Under the pieces are notes generated by a model. The model did not search any database, had not been told where the DNA came from, and was given only the letters and a program-made list of their open reading frames with translations. Positions 34,264-47,206 of a DNA stretch of 64,000 nt are shown one piece after another (the first letter of the stretch is position 1; every line of letters begins with the position of its first letter). This DNA is from Lantana camara. Its lineage: Eukaryota > Streptophyta > Magnoliopsida > Lamiales > Verbenaceae. Made by a program: the position numbers and the translations under genes. The stretch covers positions 34,133,001-34,197,000 of the forward strand of contig CM074855.1 of the NCBI GenBank assembly GCA_037501455.1, read 5' to 3'.

Positions 34264-34372
34264 GACCCAATATTAGTATAGTTAATTACAGTTAACCCTC
34301 AAGGATAACATGAGAAATAAAAAATTGACAAAAATTAACGGAGGATATTTTTGAGTTTTTATTAAAAATTTT
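34264..34372 (-). repeat. right inverted-repeat arm, outer part
   Basis: The reverse complement matches 17534-17640 (shared ATATCCTCCGTT, CTCATGTTA, TAATTA ACTATACTAATAT). It continues the arm interrupted by the LINE. Confidence 0.6.
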
Positions 34373-34901
34373 ACTGATATCAACGATTTTTAAACGAAAA
34401 TATGGATAAAATATAATTATTTATTTTCTAAAGAGTGATATTTATAATTTAATCTAAAAATTATGATGAATTATAATTACTCATCTAATATAGGCGCTAA
34501 GGGGGCGGCCGCAGACATATGACCCCCTAATCTGCACTTGCATGTGCTCAACTTCTTTCTCTGTCTTCTGCGGCAGCTACTTTAACAGTAGAAACTATAT
34601 ATTTTTGCAGCAACACAATCTATCTATAGATAATCCGTCATTTACGTACTTTTCTGATATATTTGAAGTACAAAAATTCAGACCATCTTTGTTAGTTCAA
34701 CTTCAAGAGGGATTATTTGTTGACACTAACAAAAGGAGTTCATAACAAACATTTGTGCCGGTTACCTCACTTTTTGGATTTTCTCTCTAACTATATTAAT
34801 TAGTAAAGAATTGGAACATTTTTTTTTTTGGTCAGATAATTGGAACATTTCATTTGTCTAATATTTAGTTCTTCATTTTGAAAATATTTGCAATTATATA
34901 C
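34373..34901 (+). other. unassigned stretch with one 67-codon frame
   Basis: It contains a GC-rich GGCGCTAAGGGGGCGGCCGC segment (34493-34512) and an open frame at 34542-34745 with no recognised similarity. It could be a captured gene fragment. I cannot assign it. Confidence 0.25.
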
Positions 34902-37622
34902 TGTAGCACTCGGAACACCGAGATGCCACACCCCCGCACTATAGCTCAGTCCACATACGAAATGGATGATCCATACATGAACTAAGACTATAGCGAACGG
35001 GTGACAAAAGAAAATAAACCTCTAGCTAGGCGGGACTAACCCTCATTTAATACGAACATGCATAATAAATAAAACGGAAGCATAAGGTGCACGCATTTCA
35101 TTATCACCCTTCAAGTTCAACTTCATTACTTACATATACAATTCAACCCTTCCAAAACCAAAGCTTAACATACATAAGTACCAAAAGCTATAACAATCTA
35201 TATATGCTTCATTAATGTACAAGAAAATGAGGAAGACAAGTGCCAGACCCAAAATAAAGACCAACTCCCGCCTAGCACTAAACCTGCAAAACTGAAAATG
35301 TGAGGTGTCAGTCTATGAAAGACTGAGTGAGGGGTTTAAATAGATATTAGCGCAAATAACATGCAGGTCATAATCTCGGGTAAGGTTTTAATAAAATAAA
35401 CAATATAGGTTCAAGATGTAATACACTTTGCCCGAGATTACAACTATCAATATTAAACACTTTAATAACTTTCATGCTTTCAATCAGTGGCCCTGGCGAG
35501 TGAAGGCAATTCTCCAACCTTACACCAATAGTGAACATTACATGCTTGTTTAATTATCATGTGATCATGCAATTCAATTATAGTGCACACGTATCAATTT
35601 CACGAACTCTTTTACTCTGGGTGATGGTGGGTTTGCAAGACCCTAACCATCCATGCTACGTACGTCAGGAGCATGACTCCCACGTACTGGATTCCTTCCT
35701 CCATCAAAACTCCTGGTGGATTCAAGGGTCATCCCAAAGTTGTGAGGATAGTGCAAGAGTTACACGCCAACCCTTGCTTCCTCGGTTGACTCAATACACT
35801 ACCCTTAGGCCCAAAGTGAACATGCTACTCGCCACTACACTATCACAATTCAATCACGATACATGCATTGCTTTGCATGAACATGACTTGCTTGCTAATC
35901 ACTTGAAAGTTTAGAAATGATTATATATAAATATATATACCTTTTTGGCCTAAAACTTCACATAAGGGTTATATGGGTTCTATAATAACTAGCAATTAAA
36001 CCTCAGCTGTGCCGACAATTAACAAGGATACAACTATGAAGCGTGCTCCTCGTCAACGGGAAGAAGATCTGTGTAAAAAGGGACAAGTGTTCGTGAGACA
36101 CGACTCGCATGAACCATTTACGACGCACGGCAAAGTCATGATCAGTAAGTCATTCAATAACACTTAAGGAATGTCAAATAAAAGCATAATTATTAATTAA
36201 ACAAGTATATATATCATATAATTCACATATGGATCCAAGAGAGTTAAAGGAATGTAATAAGAGAGGTTTTGGTGAAGTTTGGTAAAAACGGACAATTTTA
36301 GGAAACGTACATGCTGAGGTAAAACTGGAACATCTTTAATTATAGAAGTGGGAATTGAGTTTTGTTTATTGGGAATGAAACTAGACACAAAGACCTTTCG
36401 GATGATATATGGCTCGTTTTCTAGTTCAAAGTGAGGAGAAAATGGCATAAGCTTGAAGTTAAGCGAGTGCAGTTTGTCGGGATAATAGCGACACCTAAAA
36501 GAATTGATCATATCTCACAATATAAAAATGATATTGAGGTGATTACAATTGGAGGTTATTTTAGACTTCAATAGATTTCCAACGGTTCAAAAATCAGGTC
36601 AATCAGAGTTTTTATGAGGGAGAAACTCCCGTTTGAAAAATGGTCTGAAAGCAGAAATGGGAGTGTGAAAACCTCCTGTAACAGTGCTAAACGGGCTTTT
36701 GGTGCCTGAACTAGAAAGCCACACGGCCGTTTGGGAGTATTCTGCCCGAAAAAACAGGGGAACAAACAGGGGAGTCGTGGGAGATGGCTCCCAAACCATA
36801 TATACACCAAATCAATGCAAGAAATCAACTCAAATCTATTAGATAACATGTATATAACTCATATACTTCATTTATAGATCAAATAGACCATCAATATGCA
36901 TCAATCAATAAGAAACCATCATTTAAAACCCATAAAAATCATGTAATCTAATCTCCCATGTAAACCAAGATTTCATGCAAGCTATGAAGTGTAATACTCC
37001 TAAACATGCTTCTAATCACTTGTAAACAAGTTATCACATAATAGTCCCCAAACCCTACTCCACCTATGATCCATGAATTCATGCTAATTCAAAATATACC
37101 TTGAGATGAGAAAGAAATGGATGAAATGATGAGATGAAGATGATGCTTCCACTTATAAATTCTTCCTTGGATTATAGCTTGAAATTTGAGATGAAATCTT
37201 CCCTTCCCTTCCTTGGTGATTTGATCGGTTTTTAGCGTGTGAGTGTGTGTGCTCTTGATGAAAATGTGAGGAATGTAAGGATAGAGATGATATGTATATG
37301 TTATATTATAAAACCTCAACTATAATGTATGACTCACCCCTTTTTGCAATTAAGTCCCTCCAATGTTTAAACTAATGCAAACAAGTTTCATTCCATGGAA
37401 AATGATCAAATAACTCCGATTCATTTCATGCAATCAAGTCCACAGTTTTAAGAAAGGATCAAGTAAGGTCATATATGAACAATTACTCACATTATCAATT
37501 AATTTATATAAATCTCATATTAACAATAATTTCATATAAGTTTATGAAAACTTAATGCATATAATGTTATGAAAATTATAATTTAACATATAATGATTGA
37601 ATGGAAAAACCGGGGCGTTACA
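34902..37622 (-). repeat. solo LTR (2721 bp), TSD TATAC
   Basis: On the minus strand it starts TGTAACGCCCCGG and ends GAGTGCTACA. TATAC flanks it at 34897-34901 and 37623-37627, so it arose by LTR-LTR recombination. It shares the TCAGTCT/AGACTGA hairpin (35308-35326), the AATCTCGGG hairpin, the acceptor-like TTTTTACACAG (36070) with the GACGAGGAGC block, and a degenerate dyad pair near 36694 and 36726. Confidence 0.93.
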
Positions 37623-39477
37623 TATACACTTCACATCATGCTTTTCTTGGATTTAGAATAAGATACCTATCATTGAGCAGAGTGATCAGTCTCACACTAA
37701 ACTGTAGTATTACACATTCTTAGAAGTAAGAACAACTAATCAAAATTTTAAAATTGTTCTATATCGAAAATTAAGATTTCGAACAATTAATATTTGAATA
37801 AAATGAATAAATTTCTTTTACTCAATTAGATCATCGGATGGTATGATCTATTCAATCCTCACCTTTTGGTGCACAGACGTAATCTATATCTATCTATGTC
37901 TATATATATTATGAAAGTGCGAGTTAGGTTTTTTGGTTTCTTGAAACTTTGAGATCGGCCAAAATACCCTTATTGTAAGTCTTTTAGTAAAATACAATTA
38001 AGGATATTTTTGTAAAATACTAAATTAATACATAAATATTCTTTTTGTGATCGACCAAAATGCCCTTATTGTAAGATTTTTAGTAAAATACAATTTAGGG
38101 TAGTTTTGTAAAATACTAAATATATAAATATTCTTGCAGGATATTTCGTTCTAATCAAACTCTTAATTATCTTCATGTAATTCTAATCAAAATATAATTG
38201 TATAAATATTTCTTTAATTATAAAACACTATATAATTATAATCTTATAAGATTTTGAATAAATTAATTCTAATAGTATTAATTATATCTATAAGCTTATG
38301 AATAAATTAATTCTAATAGTATTCTAATATTATGTCTTGTATATTATAAAAACACGAGTTGAATTATTATTTTTCTTACAAAATATAGATCGTTTAAAAT
38401 ATCCTTATAATAATTATGTCAATAACTATTAATTAAGGATAATGATGTAAGTACATGTTTTAAATTATTAATTTAATTATATTTAAAAAACACTTATTAA
38501 CGTAGGACTTTTGGTAGAATTAAAATTTCTCGAACTTACATAAAAAAGATTTATAGTTCAACAAGAATTGTTTTAATATTAATAGAAATTGTTCATTTTT
38601 TAATTTTAAGGCCTATAATTTAAAATTTTATAATAAGATATATCTAACGAATTAGAAACAACCAATTGATTCACTTTATAAAGTTTAATAAATTTTGGTA
38701 ATTATATAAAATAAATTATTATTTAAATTGAGTGAGTTACATAACATAACTTTCAATAAATCAATTCTAATGTAATCCTAATTATCTAAGTTCATAAACT
38801 TTCTTAAATTATAATTATAATATAATTATATAAACTTATCTAATTAACAAAATAATATAATTGAATGATTTACGTAAAATATTTTTCAATGAATTAATTA
38901 ATCCTAATGTAATATTTTTTAATTAACTAATACTAGTGTAATTATAATTATCTAAATCTAACTAACCATATAACCTAAATAAATAAAAAAAAACTAACAA
39001 TATAATCTTTCTTCAGTTTATATAATAAAATATAAATTAAATATATAAAGTACAAATAGAGTTTTTGGTTTCTTATGACTTAATATACCACAATTTTTAA
39101 TTGCAGGTCGTCAGACCAAAATTACTTTAAATTAAAAATTCTAAGGAGACTTAATGTGTGTACATATAAAAACAAGATATAATCTAATTTTATAAATAAT
39201 TTTTATAATATTTGATTAAACATTCCTTGAATTTTTTATATAAATATACTCTTTTAATTATTTCTACTATAGATACAAAATCAATTATAAAAAAATTAAC
39301 ATAAATCTTAAATAATACTCATTAAAAAAATACAGACATGAAAATGAAAGGCAAAATCTAATGGCAAAAAGAATATAAATAAGAGATAAAGAATAGTTAG
39401 TTAAAAGAAGAATTACTTGATTTTAATGTATATACAAACGCATATCAAAATTAAGGATAACTGTGAAATACCTTTAC

Positions 39478-39640
39478 AGATATATTTATAAAGGACATGA
39501 CAAAGTGAGAATGAATATCGCGTACAATGATAAACAAAATTTTGAAATTTAGATTAAAAATTTTAAGATGCTAGATTGGGTGTCAGCTCAATAAATAATA
39601 TGGAGAATATTTAAATTTAATTTGAACAAAATTGATTCAA
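39478..39640 (+). pseudogene. Helitron Rep/helicase-like domain remnant
   Basis: The frame reads RYIYKGHDKVRMNIAYNDKQ, matching the KYIYKGHD segment of plant Helitron Rep domains, then a stop and a frameshift lead to KMLDWVSAQ-like sequence. The same block in Helitron 3 is better preserved. It would have initiated rolling-circle replication; here it is debris. Confidence 0.6.
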
Positions 39641-40015
39641 CAGCTATAAATTTAGATCTTTATTTTCCAAAGTAGTAATACACGACTTATTGGCCGAATC
39701 AAAATTTGAAGGACTTTTTGTCTTGGATCATTGCTCCAAAACAATGGTCCTTGAATAGTTTTCAATGTGTTCGAAAAGCGAAAAAATAAAAAAAAAAAAT
39801 TACAAAGAATTTCCAGAGCATTATGCATGAGATAACCAAGGTAAATATATTCAAATGATTTAGGTAAAAAATTGATGGTAGAACACAACAAACTATTGCA
39901 ACAAGAAGAGATTATTTGGTTTTAAGAGTCGAGAATTAATTAGCTCCAATTCAGTGATAAACCTAACATGTTTCTTTCATCTCTTATCCATAACGAGAAA
40001 AAGGAGCAATCAGAT

Positions 40016-40770
40016 GAATGCTCTCAAAATAGGCAATGAATGGGTAACCAATAATGATCAATTGAAGGGGTGCTCAAATTGAATCTTGAAAAGGCATGCG
40101 ATAAAATCCAGTGGAATTTTCTAAGAAAAATTTTAAATTCCTTTAAATTCCCAACCAAAAATATCAATATCATTATGAACAAAATGTAGAGGATGCAACC
40201 GGAAATTTTAAAGATGGTGAACCGATGGAGGTTGTACGGATGTGTGGCGTTAGATAAGGCAATCACTCTCGCCTTATTTCTTTGTACTCTTCATAAAACA
40301 ACTTACATATATGATTGAGAAGACTATTTTAGCCGAACTTGGAAGCCAATTATGGTATATTAGAGAAGCCCTCATATGTCAAACTTTCCTTTTGCAAACA
40401 ACTTAATTAGGGGCCAAAGCTACTGTAGAGCAAAGTGCATTCTAAGTGTGGTTAAGGCGTTTTGCAAAGCATTGGGCCTCAAATTAAACTTCAGCAAATC
40501 ACACGTGTTGTTCGCGCCTTATGTGTTAAATGATTTAAAGCAGTTGGTTACTAGAATTCTCGGCATAAAAAGTATAGACAGCTTAAGTAACTATTTCGGG
40601 GTGCAAATGAACTTTAGCTGAAACTATAATGAGCATTTCTCGATTGTGATTAAAAGAGTCGAAAAGCTTCTCTTTGGATAGAAAGCCAAAACGACAAACC
40701 TTTTCGGACAAATGACACTTATTTAGTCCATCACAATCTCGATCTCCATCTACCACATGCACACAAATTG
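40016..40770 (+). pseudogene. LINE reverse transcriptase remnant (upstream part)
   Basis: Decayed RT of a second LINE lineage, with KACDKIQWNFL-like and CKALGLKLNFSKSHVLFAPYVLNDLKQL segments (40460-40560). Stops and frameshifts are frequent and the catalytic FVDD equivalent near 40395 is lost. Solo LTR D interrupts it at 40770; it resumes at 53981. Homologous to 62380-63432. Confidence 0.7.
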
Positions 40771-42665
40771 TGTAATACCCCGGAGCGGAGTGCGCCACAT
40801 CCCCCGCACCAGAGCCCAACACGTGATACGAAATGAGGACTCCGTCCACGCATCAAGCCATGACGAACGGGTGACAAAAAAAAAATCCAACCTAAGCTAG
40901 GCGGTTTAAACCCTACCCAGAGCGCGCAAGAAACAAAATCGCGGAAGCCATCAAATAAAAACTCATAGTATGCAAGCACATATCATATCTTGTTCTCCAT
41001 ATAACACTTATACAATTTTAGACACAAGGAAAAAATACAAAACTGAATCCCAGGACAGAACTAAGAAGCATATTTATACAAATATCAAACTAGGCAAAAT
41101 ACAATGCATGTGACTCAAGCTATCCTCAACCTCGACTCAAAGACAACCGCCTAGCCCCAATACCTCAAAACGGGTACCTGCAAACTCAAAACAATGGGGG
41201 AAAAAGAGAGAAATAATAAGGGCCAGTCCTAGAGACTGGTAAGGAGGCTAACACACGCACCCATACATATATATAAGAACAAAGCATATACAAAGCTAAA
41301 AGGGGGGGTTCATGAACCGAGCACGGTTTTTGCATTCTAAAACATTTCACCCCGTGGTAATAGATATATATAAAGAAAGAAGTTTGAGGCCGAAAGCCAA
41401 AATCAATCATGTTTTAGAGTTTAGAAATCCGCCCCCGTTTCACAACCATAAACACATACATAACGTACCGAAAGCTTAAAATCCAACCCACTGCTCCATA
41501 AGCAAAGGCGAAACGGAAACAAAATAAATCATAAATCAATCCCACCTCCTCACCGTTTGGGGAAGAGAGGTGCCCCTCTCAACCCCCACATATATACATA
41601 ACATGAGTCGGGGGATCCCGCCCGCTCCTTCGACAGGGCATGACACATGCACCCGTTGGCATAAGAGAACCCGCTTTCCCCTCGACCACCCGAGGTTGAG
41701 CCAAGCCTCCCGTTGGTGGAGTCGTGTTGAAGAGAGAGCCCGGCGACCCCATGGCCGACCCGGGATCACATACCACTTCTCCGGGGCCCAAACTTACACT
41801 TACACATATCAAACTTACACTTATGAAACGAAGCTTATACACAAGTCATATCACACTTATACACACTCACACTTATCAAAGCTTTGCAAAGTAAACGAAA
41901 ATAGTGCTTAGATACATATACAAGCGTTTTTAAAGCCTCATAAACAACGGGACAAATCCCACAAAATATGTATCAAACACATATCTATACATATATATAT
42001 ATATATAAGTCGCATGCGGGTTTGAAATACAAATAGGGTCTTAGGTCATAATAACTAAAAGGAAAGAAAACGTCACCTTGACGACCAACCGAACCCACCC
42101 AAGGAACCACCTCTACAACCTCGAGACAAACCTAAGAACAAAAGCAAAGAGCAAAGGACAAGCTTAGACTCAGCATGAACCAATTAGACGCTCAACATAT
42201 GTATATGGGTGGAAATGATGCATATGAAATGCAATAAGATAACACTTAGGTCACATGACATCATATCGAGACATATTGGAGCATAACTCACATATTTCAC
42301 GTTCATGAACATCATGCAATGCATATAACATGTTATATAACAAATTAAGAATGCATACAACTCATACCAAGGCAAGGGAAAATCATACAAGGCAAGAAAA
42401 TAAGTCATGAAGTCATACGTGCACATAAGAGGGCATTTAGATCACATAAGGCACGTTTCACGTCCAACGAATTTACAAACTTAACACAACGCATATAACA
42501 CATAATTCTAACATACAACATACCCAATTCAAGCAATGAGAAGCCATAGCATCACATATCATTCATATAAACCAGCATTCAACACCTTAGGAACAAGGTA
42601 GGAGAGGGAAACGAACAAAACGGACAAAGAAACAATGTTCGGATAAGAAAACTCAAGTTTTCCAG

Positions 42666-42795
42666 ATCCAAGGCCGTGGATATTTTCAAAAGGGGAGATC
42701 CACGGCCGTGGATCTGGGGACAAAAATGTCCCTGCTGCTGGACTCCTATCCACGGTCGTGGATTTGATCAAAGCCAAAAATCCACGCCCGTGGAT
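42666..42795 (-). repeat. palindrome array in solo LTR D (four dyads in two pairs)
   Basis: 16-bp dyads lie at 42666-42681, 42698-42713 (ATCCACGGCCGTGGAT, perfect), 42748-42763 and 42780-42795. Centre spacings are 32, 50 and 32 bp. The sequence differs from the LARD A and Tekay-like dyads. Confidence 0.93.
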
Positions 42796-42918
42796 CGGCT
42801 TCCAGTGACCAAAACTCGATTTTTAGCCCTCAAACTCACAAGGAACCAAAACCAAACCATACTAACATCAAACCAACACAATATACAAGATATATGCATC
42901 AAATATTCAAAGGTTTAT

Positions 42919-44739
42919 TGTAACGCCCCGATTTCCAGTTATCCAGGTACGCACGACACGTGTGATTTTTCGAGAGTTAGGATTTATTTAATTCTTTCGT
43001 TTATTAAATTCTTATATTTCATGAAAATTATATGAATTATATTTCAATGTGTTCACGTGAAAATATATGAAATTCGTGACAATTTGAGAAATATTGCATG
43101 ATTTGGAAATGATTGTTACGTGAAATAATTGTTGAACGTGATTTAATTGCCAAATTGTGCCTACATGATCTTTCTTTTAAATTCAAGGACCTAATTGCAT
43201 GATTATTCATTAGACTAAAGTGATCAATTTTCCATGAAAGAGAACTTAGTTGCATTACTTAATAATTTGAAGGACTTAAATGCAAATTTAGACATTTCAT
43301 CAAATTAAAGAGATGAATCATGCAATCTTCTTCACCCTTCTACACATTTCATACCAACCATTCTCATCTCCATCTCTCTCTCGGTCTAACACCAAAGAAG
43401 GAAAGAAAAGTGGGATTTCACCATCATCATCAAGCTATTTTCCATCAAAATTTCATACCATGAAGTTCAAGCATCTCATCTCATCTCTTTTTCCTCTTTC
43501 TTAAGTTATTCACCGGGGTGGGGATTACTGATCAATGAGCACCTTCACGCATCCTTGAGTTGTTTGTCGCTTGTTAGGTGAGGTTTAATTTCTAGTTACA
43601 TAGAACCTATACAACACTTATGTGAGATTTCGGCCAAAAGGTATTTATATCTATAATTTCCAAGAAATTTACTCATGATTACAAGCGAGCCATGTTCATG
43701 AAAAGCAAGCCATGTATCGTGCATGTTTTGGCGAGTAAGTATGATTGTTCACTTTGGGCCGTTAGTGTATGAGCCAACCGGGAAAGCATAGGGCTGACGG
43801 GTAACTCTGTACTCCCCTCATCATGTGGGATCACCTCTGAATCCTCCAGGAGGTTTGGTGGAGGAAGAAATCCGGTGCATGGGAGTCATGTTCCTGACAT
43901 ACACCATGTCGTGGATGGTGAAGGCTCGCAACCTTCCCATCATTGGAGGGAGAAGGAGACTGGGGACGGGTCCGGCACCACGGGCTGTCCTCAGGTTACT
44001 GTATTGATTGCACTTATTGACTGTATTGATTGAATACACTACCACACTACTACACTGTAACTGAATTGCATGATCACCTGTTAACTAATAAAGCAAGCAT
44101 GGATTGTTTACTTTTGGTGTAAGGTTGGAGATTTGTCCTCACTCGCCGGGCCACGTATCGCATGAAGTGAATTTAATGAATTGTCAAATTTGATAGTCGT
44201 ATTCTCAGGCGAAGAATATTCCATTCTTGAACTTATATTAGTTTCCTTTCTAAAACTTTACCCGAGTCTATGACTTTCATGATAATTGCGCTAATATTCA
44301 GTTATGCCCTCACTCAGTCTTCATAGACTGACGCCTCCAACTTTCAGGTTCTTGCAGGTACATGCTAGGCGGGAACCGAGTCGAGTCCAGTCTTTGTATT
44401 CGAGTCGTGCACGGTTCATTTATTTATTGCTGCATATGAACTATTGTTATTGTTATTCATTACGTATTTTGGAGATGAAAATGTATTGATATATGGACAT
44501 AGTTGAAAATAGCATGCTATCGATGTTGGTATTTGATATTGAACATATTATGCTAATACTTTATTTTTGACGAATTATGAAGCGATTTTGTGGTTTGGGG
44601 TTAGTCCCGCCTAGCTAGTTGTCATTTTATTTTATTGTCTCCGGTTCGCTATAGTTTAGCTCATGTATGGGTCGTCCATCTCATATGTGGATTGAGCTAT
44701 AGTGCGGGGATGTGGCATCTTTGCGCTTCGGGTGTTACA
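42919..44739 (+). repeat. LARD B 5' LTR (1821 bp)
   Basis: Starts TGTAACGCCCCGATTTCCAG and ends CGGGTGTTACA. It lacks the palindrome array; the upstream CTCTTTCTTAAG joins almost directly to the ATTCACCGGGGTGGGG block that in LARD A follows the array. It keeps GGTGAGG (43577), the perfect hairpin TCAGTCT-TCAT-AGACTGA (44314-44331), CTTTCAG (44347) and the CTATAG terminal box. Confidence 0.94.
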
Positions 44740-44746
44740 TCTTAAG

Positions 44747-44758
44747 TGGTATCAGAGT
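44747..44758 (+). other. LARD B primer binding site
   Basis: TGGTATCAGAGT lies 8 bp after the LTR, as in LARD A. Confidence 0.8.
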
Positions 44759-45720
44759 CCAGTTGCAAAACCGAGGTTCTAGTGTCGTGTCGTGTCAAGT
44801 CTAGGTCGTACGACATAGGAGTTGATTGTTAATTTGAGAATCTTGCATTTTATCTGAATTCCTTGATCTACTTGAATTCTTTGAATTAATTGTATTACTT
44901 GATAAGTTGTGCATCACATGGATTTTGTTTATAATTGTCAATTAATTGACCTTATATTACTTGAAGATTTACATGTCCAATGTGTTTCATTGTCAATTTT
45001 GTTGAATTAATTGTTGCTATTTGCAACAAATTCCTGTTTTAGTGACAATTATGTGACATGAGCATGCCTTACCCACACGCATTTATTATCAAAGGAAGTT
45101 GTGAGTTATAGGTTGTGCAAGTGATATCAAACCACGACCAATCGTTCGATAACTTCAGTCTACTACAAAATTTCTTCTTTAACTTGGGAAGGAAAAATTC
45201 ACGTTTAAGGATTACCAATTATGGTGTGGTTGAATTGGAAGATATGGAGCAACAAATGGAACCCATAAAGAGGGGTAAAATAATAACTAGGGCGAATACC
45301 GAGACCACTATGGGAGATCAATTCTTTGAGAAATACCGAGATATCAACGATATGAAAATAGAGGCATTTGAATTCAAGAAGTACAATTTCGGATCATAAA
45401 GCTACAGAAAGGACTACCAAGGAAATTTTGGATCAAGAAATAAGTTATGGAAGGTTCGGGAACCATTCGGACATTGATAATCGGGAAAGTGTAGGGTTCA
45501 AGAAATTTCCAAATCAAGTCATGGAAATGTCCGAGTTGAAGCCGAAGAAATTTGAAGATTTAAGAGACTGTGAAAAAATTTGAGAACGGTCAATGGCTCG
45601 AGACAAGCATGTAATTTGACCGACAAGGAATGGATATCGAATTAAAGCCTAGCATTACTACGGTGATAGGTTCAATGCATTAATAAGCATGTGCATCATA
45701 TATTAATTAATTACCTCTCG

Positions 45721-45766
<46 letters not shown>
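45721..45766. repeat. TA microsatellite
   Basis: A nearly pure TA/CATA run of about 45 bp within the LARD B internal region. Confidence 0.9.
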
Positions 45767-45768
<2 letters not shown>

Positions 45769-46179
45769 GCCATAATTGTTATTCAAGATTGCATACTTGA
45801 TGTGCTAAGTACGTGTTTAACTTAGTTAAATTATTTAAATTTCTCTATTTATACTCATATCTTTAAATTAATATAATTGTTCCAACGTGTTGCATTCTAA
45901 ATTGGTTTTAAGTGTAATATGTACATTAACATTTTAACCGGCATGCATTATTTAGTGTTTATTGTCAATAGGCATTTTCTTAAATCCTCGCCTCAACCAA
46001 GGTTGTATTGAATTAAGGGAGTGGAAGAAATTTACGTTTCGGTATTATTGGGGTTATTCACTTGGAACAAGGATCATTAAATATGTGGCTTAACTAAAAA
46101 CGTAGATTTCAAGAGAAGTGAGTTGGAGGAATTGAGAAGTGGTAAACCAGTTCAAGGAATTAGAAAATTCTATTTTCTT

Positions 46180-46190
46180 AAGGGGGAGAG
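46180..46190 (+). other. internal polypurine tract candidate in LARD B
   Basis: AAGGGGGAGAG in the context TTTTCTTA, matching the LARD A internal site. It lies about 1.6 kb before the 3' LTR once solo LTR C is removed, against 1.7 kb in LARD A. Confidence 0.5.
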
Positions 46191-47206
46191 CCGGTCTGGA
46201 AACAAATCAAAGCCAGAAGTTAGACCTCACCCGGGAGAGTTGGAACTTCCGGAAAACTGATTGTTTCTGGGAATCTCTATCAAAACCATGTCAAAGAAGT
46301 CTTCAATAACTTAAACCTTTTCTCCCTCTTACCCGGAGAAAAGTCCCATCATCGACAGTATCTCTTTCTTTACTACTGTTCTCAGAATGCGGGTTTCTTT
46401 GTTTTATGATTCCCTCGTAGCCTCGTATATCAATTGACTCAGTAAATGGGAAAGGATTCAACCTGGTTATATTTGGGTGGTAAAACTTGAATCTTGATCT
46501 CTCTTGTTAATGAAATGCAAGCTGGTATAAGTCCTCTATCAAGACCAAGAAGTAGGCACCAACGGGATGAATATTAGTACAAAAATTTCCACAATAAGCA
46601 GAAAGGGAAGAAAATGCAGGGTAGAAGTTGAAAGTGAATAACCAAATAAGTGGAGGTACAAATGTTATTGATTTTGAGTGTGGTATTGGTGGTGGAAATG
46701 AGCAAGAAAATGATTTCCATGAGTTGATTGGGCATACCTTGATCAAAGATGAGAATCTTACAAGGATGATGACTATTATTCAAGATCTACGCGGAATAGC
46801 TAAAAAATAATGATATCGGAGTCAAGTCAACCGAGGATAGAAATGGAATATTTAGAGAATACTTGGTAATTAATGGGACAAGACGGCGCAGATAATCAGT
46901 GATAGTAATTTGAATTGCAAGATTAAACACCGTCGGTATTATTTCGGGAACCATCCAGATTCATTCTTTCTTGGATACAAAAGATATTGATGTGTACGTA
47001 TTTCAAGCCTTAGGGAATTTCAAGAAATTGGAAATGAGTATAAATTGTGGGAAGAACGAGTTAGTTAAGTTAAAGCCAAGTATTCATTTAAGAGCCGAAC
47101 GTTTGGGCTGTGATGCTAAGAAGGATAAAGAATTCAGTGCGGGGTGAAGATTGAGGGATTATCGGGTTATATACATCGAGCATTTGATACATGATAATAC
47201 AGTGAG

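Larger units (their letters stand above)
44759..47206 (+). other. LARD B internal region, upstream part
   Basis: Frames of 60-94 codons (45115-45399, 45368-45583, 46628-46810) resemble nothing I know; a decayed gag is possible. A TA microsatellite sits at about 45721-45766. The conserved block at 46168-46364 includes the internal PPT-like AAGGGGGAGAG at 46180-46190. Confidence 0.55.

Noticed and set aside
34505..34512. NotI site as a sign of vector sequence
   Set aside because: Only the 8-bp site is present; both sides read as plant DNA and no vector sequence is visible.
35531..35914. 127-codon open frame
   Set aside because: Inside a solo LTR with perfect TSD; no domain, and the matching region of other LTRs is not open.
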